Positions 45,701-57,027 of a stretch of DNA of 64,000 bases are shown in pieces. How positions within the stretch are numbered: position 1 is the stretch's first letter; the number at the start of each line of letters is the position of its first letter. The position numbers and the translations under genes were made by a program. Source of the DNA: Eutreptiella sp. 'Long Island Sound 2002'. Taxonomy: Eukaryota > Euglenozoa > Euglenophyceae > Eutreptiales > Eutreptiaceae. Below the pieces are notes generated by a model. That model had not been told where the DNA came from and searched no databases. It saw nothing but the letters and a program-made list of their open reading frames with translations. Location of the stretch: assembly GCA_964036045.1 (NCBI GenBank), contig OZ038380.1, positions 168,612,535 to 168,676,534 of the forward strand, given 5' to 3'.

Positions 45701-46483
45701 GCACCAGGGCATCCCATGGCACATGTGATGAGCCCTTGTGAGGGATGGTCGATGAAGGGCTGACGCCGGACATGTAATACGAAACAGCTCTGGCCGTTCA
45801 CCAGCGACGTCATTGAGGCACACAATGGGACGGCACTTGAAGGGCAACAAAACGCGGGTTGCAGGGCAACCGACGGCGGTTGGAGGACAAGTGATAGGCG
45901 TTGGAGGAGAACTGTGTCCACAGAAAAAAAAAACGCTCCAGGCTGACGGGACACTGCCAGCCATGCAACGGGACACGGGGTGCTCCCCCTGAGCGAGCCA
46001 CCCCACCCCACCCCCCCACCACCACCCGGCGCAAGCATCATACAAGATCGAAAGGGTGCCTTGTGGTGATTGGACGAGCCACGGTCTCCCGGCACCTCCG
46101 GAGCCCGCGGACAAAAGTACAATATACCGCAGCACTGGAACACCTCTCGCTCCTCAAGAGCAGACCTGCGGAACTCGGAGCCGCCTGACCCTCGACAGAG
46201 GGATCCCCACGGAGCCCGAATCTTCCGGTCAGGGGGGGGGGGGCGGAGGGGGGGATGAAGCCCAAAGAATACTGACGGCGAACACGTCCGCAATGGCGTT
46301 CGTGCAACGCGGCCTCCGCTCCGCAGAACAGAGCGCGCGCAGCCGCCCCCGCTTTCGGCGTTTTCTTGCCACAAGTTCCGGCGGCGCAGTTGTCGCGCAT
46401 GCGCGTGACGCGCGCGCCTACGCCGTACGGAGGGGCCCTGGTGGCACTGCAGCAGGTCCGCCTCCCCTTTGCACGGGGCGCAC
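45701..46483. other. Intergenic, nothing assignable
   Basis: GC-rich spacer downstream of the Tyr-rich exon, with a G-tract near 46,231-46,252. No gene is supported. Confidence 0.45.
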
Positions 46484-48014
46484 TCAGTGCACCCTGTACG
46501 AGAGGTGCGGCGTGCGGTAGCCATGCACGTAACGGGTCCGGTACGTGGGGACGTAGGCGCCGTGCCGGGCCGGATAGTACATGACGTAGCGGTAGGGCCG
46601 GGGCTGCGCGTAATGGTACACAAACCCCGGCGAAATGGGGGGAATGTAGTGGAAGCTGTACTGATCGGACCTGCGACAACAAAGCAGCGGGTGGGCGCCA
46701 TGGCACACCGGCCACCGGGATGCCATGGGGCAGAAAGGGGGTACCGGGCGCTTGCTTGGCAGTACCGTCGGGACGGTGGGTGGACCCCCGGATCCCCTGC
46801 GGTTCCCTCTGCATCACAGAACGTGCAATATGGGACGGTCCCCCTTGAAAGCGCTCCCACGTGGCTTGGGTATTGGGCGGCAGCCACTCGTATTGAAGCA
46901 TCAACAGGGGCTGACGTCCCTTACCCAACCTCACAAGGGCGGTAGTGAGGGCACTGTGACGACGGCGGCAATGCGCATCCGCCTTCAACGGCCCCACCGC
47001 CATCCCGAACGACGCATGACACAAACGGACACGTCGCCACGCGTCGCACCTCCGTACCGCTGCGCTTGGCCTCAACTCTCCTCCTCCCTCTGGCCGCCGG
47101 CGAGCCCCTCACCTCGGGCTCTTGTGGGGGCTTTGACTCGTCTCCTGCCCCTCCGTGGCTTGTGCATAGAGGTCAATCATGGTCGGTAACAGATACTGGA
47201 TGCCCCCGCCCAGGCAATTCAATTCAATGTTCCAAGAGTTCAGCACACAATCAAACTGCTATGCTACATCCAGGCGCTAAGACACAGCCTGTTATCTACA
47301 GCATAAGAACTGTGTGGCACCGGCCAAAAATTTCATGAACCTGACAACGTAGCAGCTTGTGCATAGGACGCGGGGGGGGGGGGGGTAGAAGAGGAGGGGC
47401 ATGGCCAGTCCATTGGGAACGTCCTTGAGACAAAGCAACACGCCCACCCATGCCACGCCGCAAGTGCTCGCACAGCAGCAGACGGCACCGCCACGACGCC
47501 CCTCAACACTGCCCCTGGGGTATAGAAAGGCGAACGACTGCGGCTTTACCCTTACCAAGGAAGACAAACCCCATGCCCCCGGGGGCAGGGGGCAGAGGCC
47601 GGGCGCATGAGGTGCGCCGACAGGGCCCAAAAAGGCACCCCCCCTCAGTGGGACACAATCAGAAGTGGCTACTTGGGCAACCGGGCTTGCGATTGAATGG
47701 GGGGGGGGGGTCGATAGAGCCCCCTGGCTAGACCCCCCCCCAGAAAAGACTCAATTGACGGGACCCCCAAAATCCTAACGAAACTGACCCCCTTCGGCAC
47801 ACCTAAAACGGGCATGGCCCACTTCCGATGTCCTCACATCGATGGTCCGCAGCAGGCTGGCGTGGCTGACCGGCGTTGCAGGCGTTGAGGGCGTTGAGGG
47901 GGTGGCGGGAGTGGGCGCGCGGTGCCACACAAGGCGTCGTGCACAAGCCCACGGGGGCATGGCGACCAGGAGCACAAGCACGAGCATCGGCATTGCGTCG
48001 AGCCGCGGTTGCAT
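46484..48014 (-). CDS. Predicted secreted Cys/Tyr-rich protein (partial exon model)
   Basis: Exon 1 (48,014-47,838) encodes MQPRLDAMPMLVLVLLVAMP plus PWACA, a good signal peptide, then a Thr/Pro-rich stretch, ending at the donor ATCGAT|GTGAGG (phase 0). The last exon (46,670-46,484) begins after TTTGTTGTCGCAG and encodes 61 residues rich in Tyr, Pro and His, from SDQYSFHYIPPISPG to HLSYRVH-stop. An exon ending at GAGGTTGG|GTAAGG (46,925) joins it in phase and contributes ALPPSSQCPHYRPCEVG. A further exon near 47,400-47,545 (SFAFLYPRGSVEGRRGG) would join exon 1 in phase 0. The whole chain is not proven. No known domain; a cell-wall or extracellular-matrix protein is one guess. Confidence 0.4.
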
Positions 48015-49162
48015 GGCAACAAGCTGCCAGAGCCGGAACAGTGCGGGATGTTGCGATAGGCAAACCCCCCTCCCCCCTGCCTCCTCCCCCCGTGCCGCCA
48101 CCCCTCGGGGGTTGAGGCGCGGGGAACGTGACCGTGCTGACCACCTAAAATTGGGGGGCTTGTCGAGGCCGGGGTTGACGGAAGTAGTGCGCACATTCAG
48201 AAATGGAACGTGAGGTGGTCCAGGTCTGAAAGGCTCTGCACGGAACCTTTGCAATGAACCAGTTTCATCATCACTGGCTATGCCACTCAGGGCATGCGGC
48301 GTTGGCGAAACATAGTCTTCGTGCGTGTGTGTTCTGCCTTCGGGACACTTGAGCCTCGCTTTCCATGCGTGTCAGTTTGCGTGTCTGGTAACGGTACCTC
48401 GGAAGGGGGCAGGGGGATGGGCAGAGTTGTCCTGAAGGGGGGGATGGGGGGTGGGGGGGGGGTCCAAGGGGGGAGTGTCAGACCCCCCCCCCCCGGAGAT
48501 GACTTGTTAAGCAAAACTCTGGGGATTGGGAGTCCGCCAGGAGAGGTGGGTGCAGTAGATGGAATGAGTGTATCTACAAAGACACTACAAAGACAGTAGA
48601 GGGGCTAGGGTTGAGGTCACCTGAGCCCACGCCCCTGAAAACACCGACAATCATGACACACGCGGCCATGTGAAGTGACACAACACAAACATCGGCTTAA
48701 TTCTCCCCCCCCCAAATATGGTGCGTCTGAGGATGGCTAAGTGTCTTGGCGTGCCCACCAGACAATCTAGTGGCTAGCTAGCGCGTGAGTACGTGCGGAG
48801 GGGGGTGCTGTATGTCGGGTGGAACGGTGATTGCCAGGAATCATAGGCCATGCCCGGCCACACCACCATCGCGAGGCAACAAGCCCGAGCCCCATTGCCA
48901 GTGACAGTGAAAATGGTTCATATTCCATGGCAGTGAAAGCCATGTCCCATGGCAGTGAAAGCCATGCAACAGAGGATGTGACAGACATGTAGGAAACAAC
49001 TGCACCCTACCAGCGTTGGCTGATCACCAAGGTGATCCCGCACTGCCCCCCTTGGGGGAGGCCATGAACCAATCCCTGAATCGCTCGAGATCAACCAACA
49101 TCTTGCAACCCTTGGAAGAGAGGCTGGTGTTGGAAGGGACAACATGGGGCGGGGGCTCATGT
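48015..49162. other. Intergenic, nothing assignable
   Basis: Contains G/C-tracts at 48,438-48,495 and a two-copy 22-bp direct repeat, CCATGGCAGTGAAAGCCATG, at about 48,927-48,968. No gene is supported. Confidence 0.5.
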
Positions 49163-50572
49163 GGCAACCTCGAGTAAGTGTTGCACTATATCGAATGTTT
49201 GCTGGCCCAGCTACTGGCTCAGCTTCGGGTTCCCGCCATCGACACTTTCAGCCATTCGTCCAGAGGTCCTTGCGTTGCGGCAGGGCATTAGTCGGTCGGT
49301 AGGCTAAACTGGATGTCCCCGCCATAGGCACTTCTAGCCATTGTTCATCAACAGGTGATACCACAGACAGACACCAACCTTAGTACTCACGCCATCTTGC
49401 TTTAGGATGTACCTGAGCCACTCATTGCGATGTGTTTGTGCCTCGCACAGAAAGGAGGAGCCCTTGCACTGCGCGCTACTTTTACACTAGGTTCCCCCCA
49501 AAGAGACCCCAGGCCCACCCCTTCCAAACGCCCCTAAATTTAGGTCACCCGAGCCACCGTAGCTGAAGACAAATGCAAGCTACCTTCCCTCCACATAAGA
49601 CATCATGCAAAATGCGGAAAGCCATGAACAACGATGGTCGCAACCCCAAATGTCCACACTCAAAAAAAACACATGTCCTTCTTTCTGTTCAATTGTCCAC
49701 TAAGTACAAAATCAGAATGAGCAACTTGTGTGCACAACATGACACAGTTGCTGAATTAAAGCACCGCGACATTGTCACGTGTATGCGTGTCAATGCAATC
49801 CGTACAATATTGCAACTGACACTTGTCACACATGGACACCTTCTCAAGGTGAGACTTGGTGCAACAAAGGGCAGCCTCGAGTAAGTGTCGCACAATATCG
49901 AATGTTTGCTAGCTACTGGCTCAGCTTCGGGTTCCCGCCATCGACACTTTCAGCCATTCGTCCAGAGGTCCTTGCGTTGCGGCAGGGCATCAGTCGGTCG
50001 GTAGGCTAAACTGGATGTCCCCGCCATAGGCACTTCTAGCCATTGTTCATCAACAGGTGATACCACAGACAGACACCAACCTTAGTACTCACGCCATCTT
50101 GCTTTAGGATGTACCTGAGCCACTCATTGCGATGTGTTTGCGCCTTGCACTGCACTGCCAAAGGAGGAGCCCTTGCACTGCGCGCTACTTTTACACTAGG
50201 TTCCCCCCAAAGAGACCCCAGGCCCACCCCTTCCAAACGCCCCTAAATTTAGGTCACCCGAACTACCGTAGCTGAAGACAAATGAAGCTACCTTCCCTCC
50301 ACATCATGCAAAATGCGGAAAGCCATGAACAACGATGGTCGCAACCCCAAATGTCCACACTCAAAAAAAACACATGTCCTTCTTTCTGTTCAATTGCCCA
50401 CTAAGTACAAAATCAGAATGAGCAACTTGTGTGCACAACATGACACAGTTGCTGAATTAAAGCACCGTGACATGGTCACATGTATGCGTGTCAATGCAAT
50501 CCGTACAATATTGCAACTGACACTTGTCACACATGGACATCTTCTCAGGGTCACGCTTGGTGCAACAAAAGG
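49163..50572. repeat. ~707-bp tandem duplication
   Basis: 49,163-49,869 and 49,870-50,572 are near-identical direct copies beginning GGCARCCTCGAGTAAGTGT. Differences include a short deletion (GCTGGCCCAGCTACTGG versus GCTAGCTACTGG) and an AAGACATC indel. The second copy ends at GCAACAAAAGGCAC where similarity stops. The open frames inside (about 100 codons) also appear in both copies but have no domain. Confidence 0.9.
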
Positions 50573-50584
50573 CACATGGCTTCA

Positions 50585-51652
50585 GAAAAATTCATTTGCA
50601 AGGGGGCGGGGGTCACTCAAGCCCCTTTTTCCAACCACCCCCCCCCAAAAAAAAGGGGCTCCCGTGACTGAGCCTATTTCCCAAGGGGCAGAAGCCCCCA
50701 AAAAAGACCCTCGTCTAGGCCAACACTTTAAACGGGTTGGTGTGATGCTCATTCATGACAAATAATGTATCCTAGTCCGTGGACAACACTTAATACTTAA
50801 AGAGCACATGGCCCCCAGTCCTTTCTGGCCACAATTTTTTGGCGCCCCACCCTGGCCTCCCATTGGCACCATTTCTTCTCGTATGGTATTATCCTGACAT
50901 CTCAGACTCACTGCTGGAGTGGGCGGAGTGAGCTGCAGGGGGGCGGATGTTGTGGGGGTGCAGCAACCAGCGTCGGGCACAAGGTAAAAAAGACGATGCC
51001 CATGTTTCTCTGACTGCCCCCCAATCTCTCTGCCAACGACCACTCACTCACAAGCAAGCATGACTGACTAGAGGCCATAACTAAAACTGGCCCAACAGAC
51101 AAGACAAAAAAAAACAGAACGAAGCAAACCATTTTCAGCATCGGAGAGAGCCTGAGATGGGACAAGCGAGGCAACCTGTCAATGTTACAACCATCTGTTG
51201 AGCAGCAAAACTGTGAATGTCCCTGCCGCAGAGTGCCCAGTTTCTGTGGCACCCACCCACCCACCCCATGCAAGGCTAATAGGCACCACTCAGGTTCAGA
51301 GTGTCAGACTCCTCGTCAGGTGGGCGCGCATCGTGGGGGATGCACCGTGACCTCCATGAAGTGAAGGGCGGCCTCTGGCAGCATCGCTAGACCAGAAGCC
51401 TGCAAATGACACAGCACAATGTCAAATTCTCCCTAGGTACCGGAATAAATTTTTTTTGGGGGGGGGGGCATTCTCTCAAACTGAAGCAAGGGGCAGAATG
51501 GGGTAAGATGCAGAGATAATCAGGGGTGACCCAAAAACCAACTTTCCCCACCTTAGTCCTCAGTGCTTAGTCACGGGAGCCCTTTTCCCCACCATCCCCC
51601 CCCCAATTTTGGGGGGCTCGAGTGACCCCCCTCCCCCGCGAATGAATTTTTC
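50585..51652. mobile_element. ~1.07-kb element with ~85-bp imperfect inverted ends
   Basis: The left end (50,585 to about 50,675) begins GAAAAATTCATTTGC and includes GGGGGTCACTCAAGCCCC and GGGGCTCCCGTGACT. The right end (about 51,563-51,652) is the inverse, ending GAATGAATTTTTC. Fifteen or so mismatches and G/C-tract length changes separate the arms. The interior has no recognisable transposase. No target duplication is clear, so a hairpin duplication is the alternative. Confidence 0.6.
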
Positions 51653-51717
51653 ACCTGCCCATACATCCCCATCGTCACCCACAACATCCTCATCATCATC
51701 GTCCTCCTACCTTCTAG

Positions 51718-52000
51718 GGGGCCCCAAAGAGGGCCGAAATGCTACGTCACCCCTGCATTCCTGGGGGTCCCCAAACAAAGGGGGACAAAATCAGAAGTGG
51801 CTGCCTCACCCCTGCCTTCTCGGGGGCCCAAAAGAGGGCGGAAGTGCTATGTAACCCCTGCATTCTCGGGGGTCCCCAAACAAAGGGGGACGGGATCAGA
51901 ATTGGCTGCCTCATCCCTGCCTTCTTGGGGGCCCAAAAGAGGGCAGAAGTGCTACGTCACCCCTACGCTCTCGGGGGTCCCCAAACAAGGGGACACAATC
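51718..52000. repeat. 105-bp tandem repeat, ~2.7 copies
   Basis: GGGGGCCCMAAAGAGGGC recurs at about 51,718, 51,822 and 51,927, each followed by a ...GCTACGTCACCCCT... segment and GGGGGTCCCCAAACAA. The period is a multiple of 3, so plus-strand open frames repeat every 35 residues; no other coding evidence. Confidence 0.85.
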
Positions 52001-53578
52001 ACAAGTCAAAATGTACGCTAGGGGCAAGAATGATGCCCCTAGTATCTCAAAGTATGGGTCTCTAGTACGGCTAGACACCCAAATAGTTGCATTGTGCGCG
52101 AAATGTGCTAAATGCGCCCCCAAAGAGCGTGAACACCTCAGGCACTTGAGGTTCATGGTTTTGCATCAGACGGTACAGGTGGACTGCGGTATGTGTGGTG
52201 TATATGTCTTCCACCAGCCGGTCCATGTTGTCCCCGGAATACGGTGGCGTTGCCTATCGGCAGCGTCCGGGTTTTTGCTAGGCGACCGTCCCGGTGCTTC
52301 GGCTGATGTTCGCTTTGCCCTAACTTCCATATGCACACTTGTCTCGGTCCATTCTCATTGAGTCGACGACTGGGCTTGAGTGGTGTGGTGCGGCAGGTGG
52401 GGGGGGTGGGGGGGGTTGAACCCAAACCAATGTTTCACCAAACATCATTTTAGGCAACCATTTGCAGGGCCAAATTAGTTGTATTAGTCCATACAAATGC
52501 CCGCACATGTTGACACTATCTACTGCAAGAGGGACACAAGCACAACACACAGACTCTATTCCTATTGTGCGGTCCGTGCACTCCGTGCATTGTTTTGTTT
52601 TTTGGTGTTGTGAACAATGGCAGGGAGACAGTGGCCTCCGGGGGTTGCATACGGCATGGGGATATCTCCCACACAGTACGGGAAATATGTGCCACCGGAC
52701 AATACCTGTGCCAAGTGCTGGCAAAACTGCTCAGCGGTGGCTAGACCTTGCTTGGTGTTACAACCCTTGTAACCAGCAAAACCTGGCCGCAACGATGGAC
52801 CGTTTGTGTGGGCAAATCCCGGCCCGGATCGGCCCGTTTGTGCAAATCAGGGTCCAGACGCCGTTTAATTTGTGCTGGCAAGAGCTGTAGGTATCATGGC
52901 AGGCGAATGCCATGTTGGCCTACATACATGCCCAGTCAAAATGGTCCCAACCCTCCTTGGCATGCACCCAATCGGCCCCCACATATGCCTTGCACACCCA
53001 ACAATTTCCCACGGTATATTGCCACAAAAATGGTGGGCGAAGCAACTGATATTCCAAGCGGAACGGCCTCCTATCCTGAGTATGCCAGGCTCACGTGTCT
53101 GGGTACATGTGTTTTCATTCAACCCCCCACCACCCTCGCCAAGAAAGGCTTGACTTGAACCCACCCGATGACCGTAGTGCAGACCTTAATATGCTATTGT
53201 CTTCATGTGTAGATTCAAGCATGCCAATCCATAAGCACAATAAGCAGTGAAATGCCACGCAATTTGAAGGCATGGGAGCATTCCTCGGCACATAAAACCT
53301 GCCACATTTGCTGGTTGCCACGGTGACCAAACAAATGTGAGGCAACCCACCAACGAACAAATGCTTCCGCCTAAAGCTTGAGATGCTCTCCTACCACAGG
53401 GCTGTTGCAAGTCCTCTGAAGAGGCGCCTGAGGAGGCCATTGTTCCAGACCAGACCTTGGTAATTTCCTTGGCAATAGGAGCAGCGTTGGGAAGGATGGT
53501 GCCGAATCTGTTTCTCAGTGACAGTAGGCGTCTGCTGCCTTGGAGCCGTTTGACTCATGTCCACACATCGTGCCTATT
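52001..53578. other. Intergenic, no supported gene
   Basis: Several minus-strand frames of 75-135 codons (52,320-52,792; 52,865-53,164; 53,186-53,440) are Cys- and Trp-containing and look mildly protein-like, but they shift frame often and match no domain I know. Decayed transposon sequence is possible. Confidence 0.4.
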
Positions 53579-54650
53579 TTAACGCATATCAGATTCAAAG
53601 GTGTCAGCGAGCAGTATTTTGAGTTTGTCTGAAACAATGGTCCCAGTGCGGTCTGAGTCTTCAGACAAAGCGTATGAAACCAGTAGTGAGTAGGCCGCAG
53701 ATGCCAACTTGGGGGAGTGTCCTCTGGATTTGAAGATATCCCACGCTGCAGCAGGGAGCCAGTTCAAAGAGGATTTATGGGCCAGGACCTGAAGTTCGGA
53801 GAACCCTGTTTCCCTGTTGGAAAGCTCATATTTAGAGGCACCGCGTCTGATGACTTTCATGGCTTCACCCCAGCCAGAGTAGCCTGCCAAGAAAACCTTG
53901 CGCAGGTATTCCTCCCATGTCGCCACATTCGCCTCCTGTATGACTCTCCTTGCCCAGCTGGCCTCCGGTGGCTGCGCCATGTCACCTTCGGTGAGTGCGC
54001 TGCGTATCTCGTCCGCCGCTGACTGACTGCTCTTCCCCTCCACCCCGCTAAGTGCCCAATAGAGGCACAAGTCCTCAAGTTTAGACTGGATCTTGGCTGT
54101 GATCTCCTCAGCTTCCAGAAAGGAAGTGGGGCATCTATTCCTTTTGACTGAAGGGGGGACTGGCTGGGGGAAAGGCGTAAGGTGACTAGTTCGTGGTCTG
54201 AGTGTGCCAAAGGGAAGCATCCTGAAATGTATCGCTCCATATCAGACGGGATCGGTATTCTATCGATTTGCCTTTGGCGGTCCACATCAGCCCTGTCGTC
54301 GTTTGTGTCCAACAGATTTGGGGCAGGGGGTTGGGCCGTGTTATTTACCTTGGTTCTTTTGTGCGCTCGAGAGTCACTCCATGTGTTGTTATTGTCAGCA
54401 GAATTGGCAACTGAATTGGCAGGGAAGCTACAGGTACCTCCTGCCAGTTGCTTGTCTCCCAGAATGGGTGACCGCAAGGTGGCCGATGGTGTTGTACAGG
54501 TTCAAGGTTCGGACTTCTTCCTTTCTAGCATTGAGGACTGAGTGGTGTTCTTGGGCGGTGTGGGCATATGAGACATCTCTGCCCAGTAATATGACTGAGT
54601 TGAAATCACACAGCCATATTGTGTTGGCAGGGCAAGACTTCATATAATTC
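53579..54650 (-). pseudogene. Broken LINE-type endonuclease (EEP fold) fragment
   Basis: Read on the minus strand, WLCDFNSVILLGRDVS (about 54,620-54,570) resembles the GDFN strand of AP-like endonucleases of non-LTR retrotransposons. In a shifted frame, RQIDRIPIPSD and LAHSDHELVTLRLSPSQSP (about 54,290-54,185) give the DRI and SDH motifs. A third frame continues to 53,579 with a linker-like helical region (EEITAKIQSKLEDLCLYW and onward). At least two frameshifts break the ORF and no reverse transcriptase follows, so this is a truncated relic. It is not from the same frame or position as the RNase H element at 59,586. Confidence 0.6.
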
Positions 54651-55217
54651 CGAGCCCACTTTCCGGACCTCCCTGCCCCTTCAACAAGTCTGCCGTGACC
54701 GAGGCCCTTACCGACCTGCCAACAGGGCCCATCAGGGTTTTGTTTTCAGGGCCATGAAGCAACGCATACTCAGCACCGAACGCCCCCATGTCACAGGCGA
54801 CCGGTCACAGCCCATCAATGTTCTGCTGCACTGCAGAACATTTGTTTTTCGGGGGGGGGGGGGTAAATGAGTCAAAATGAATCCTACAGCGTGCTGATCG
54901 TTCTGAGGTGTGTGTCATGGGGGAAAAGAATTTTCCACAAAGTTTTCGGCCGAACCACCTCTCAAGCAGGTTTTCGGAGTCAAAACATACCTTCGATCAC
55001 AGGACCCTGTTTTCCAACCCCGCCCCTTATGCCCCCCTCCAAAAAGGAGAAAGAATTATTCACCCGCCTCAGGAGGCCAGCATGGGCAGTCCAGCAGCCA
55101 CAGGCCAAGCTCAACACCTTTTTTACCAACTCCCTGAGCCCTGACAGCTGCAGGCGGTTTGCAACATCCCTGAAAAAAGAGACGACAACGGTGAGCATCT
55201 GAAAGGATGTTGTCACA
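54651..55217. other. Spacer with a G-tract
   Basis: Contains a G-tract at 54,851-54,863. Short plus-strand frames lack domains. It lies just downstream of the helical gene's stop and may include its 3' UTR. Confidence 0.45.
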
Positions 55218-56632
55218 TCACTCCTCCCCGATGCCCGACCGGTCCAGCAGTGGTTTCATGGCGGGGATCACATTGTGCATGCGGCGTTCCAAGTTCTCAG
55301 TGCTGCCTATCTTCTGCACCTCCGGCAACAGCCCCTGTGCACATTTGATCAGGGCCCGCACGACCTCAGCGACTTGGGGACTACGCCGGACCAAGTCCAT
55401 GTGCGCAGACAGCCCCCCCGCAGTGGCCGCGTCCCGGAGGAGCTCCAGAACGCTCTGCAGGTGCTGCTCCGCCTCGTCCCAGCACTGTTGCAGAGGCTCG
55501 TGAGGCACGGCAGCCAGGACGTTCTGGCACGCGTTGAGCAGGAACACGATGTGCGCAACCATGTGCCGCGTGTCGATGCGGACCTGCTGGAGCATGTCCA
55601 CGTCCACCTCCCTGCGCTCGCCCTCGGCACAGTGCACACTGCTCTCCAACAGCCCAACGGCCCTGTCCATTGCCCCCAGGCTGACATCCGCGTGGTGCGC
55701 GTGCACGGGGGCCCGGGGCGCGCACTTCTCCGCGGTCTGACGCAGCACTGCGATCTGCTTCCGGGACTCTACACAGGTCTCGATGAGTTGCCGCTGTGCT
55801 GCAGCGTCGAGCACGAGCCGCGCAACAAACTTAAGAGTCGACAGGGCGGTCTGGCTGGCCACGTAAAGCTTCCCGGCATTGGTCTCCAGGTCCCCAGACA
55901 GCTCCTCTGGCATGCGCAGTGCAAGCTGCCGGGTGTGGTGCATGGTGTCCATCAGCCGATCCTCCAGCCGCTGCCCAGCCGAGGCCAGCAAAGCGGAGCA
56001 GGACATGTCGGTTATGCGGCCTGAGCTTGCGAGCTGCAGGAAGCCCACAGCCCCTTCCAGCTGCTCCAGCGCCATGTGCACCTGCCCCTGCATGCGCACC
56101 ACAGGGGTCTGCACGTACTGCTGCAGCGTCTGTAGGTATGTGACCCCGGAGCCCACCAGCTTTTTCATTCCCTCTCCCACTGAGGCCGACTGCTGTTGAA
56201 CGGAAGGGACGTTCGTGATGGCAACCAGGCGCTGAATGGTATCCACAAATGCCCTGCCATCGAAGGCCGAGGCTCCCTCTGCTAAATTCACCCCCGCTCG
56301 GCACATATCTATCATATCTGAAGCCAACCTGTCCGCCTGCTGCTGCAGCACACCGGCCATTTCCTCAGCTTTGGCGTCAGGGGCACTGCTGGAGGCGGCA
56401 GTTGTGCTGCTGAATGCAGTGGACTTACTGAAGGTAGGAGGCCCTGTGCCAGGGCTTTGGCTGGAGGCTTCCAATGCATCCAGTGCACTGGTCAGATCCT
56501 GAATCCAGGAGCTCCAATCCGCTGCTGCCATTTGTATCTCAATGTCGCCAGACAGTTCAACTGAAAAGAATTCTGATCGCAGCTTCACTCGTGGGCGCGT
56601 TGACACGATCAGCGCTGGCCTAGGCTCGGGGC
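55218..56632 (-). CDS. Long alpha-helical protein, terminal exon, function unknown
   Basis: A 470-codon open frame ends SGIGEE and TGA at 55,218. A CTTTGCCAG|GC acceptor at 56,632 opens it in phase 1, so earlier exons are likely; the first in-frame Met is at 56,531 (MAAADWSSWIQDLTSALDAL). The first ~40 codons read as beta-rich (ALIVSTRPRVKLRSEFFSVE), then a Ser/Thr/Pro linker (about residues 65-95), then about 370 residues of amphipathic helices with heptad-like Leu/Ala spacing. Examples are GMKKLVGSGVTYLQTLQQYV, QQCWDEAEQHLQSVLELLRD and VRALIKCAQGLLPEVQKIGS. The pattern recalls helical-bundle cytoskeletal proteins such as talin or vinculin, but no diagnostic motif (for example I/LWEQ) is seen. 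Codon use is GC-rich like the other genes. Confidence 0.62.
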
Positions 56633-56988
56633 CTGGCAAAGCATCACAGAACAATGAGACATGGCGCTCACCTATATATATATACCAAGGCTTCCATTCA
56701 AATCATGCTCAAACTGCGAGGTTCAACATTCCTACATCCTACATCGCTGCAAGAACCATGAGTTCGTAGTTCATGTGTGGGCCTTGCAGCAGCCCCTAGC
56801 ACACTGATTCACAGCTTCCTCACCGCAGGAACAATACTTCATCCCTCCTGCATATGGACATATGGACTTCATATGGCTGTTTATGCCGGAGTCAGTGGGT
56901 CAGTGAGGCTGACCCCCCACAACTGGTCGAACCAGGGGCAGAGCAGAAACACTGCAACGAACAAACACACAATAGCCTCTGAGGCTCT

Positions 56989-57027
<39 letters not shown>

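Noticed and set aside
45082-46887. 601-codon minus-strand ORF and its overlapping partners
   Set aside because: Most of it is CACG-repeat translation (Cys-Val-Arg-Ala) plus GC-rich noise; frames are open in several phases at once.
55275-56024. 249-codon plus-strand ORF
   Set aside because: Antisense shadow of the helical protein exon, with the GC-biased composition expected of such a shadow.
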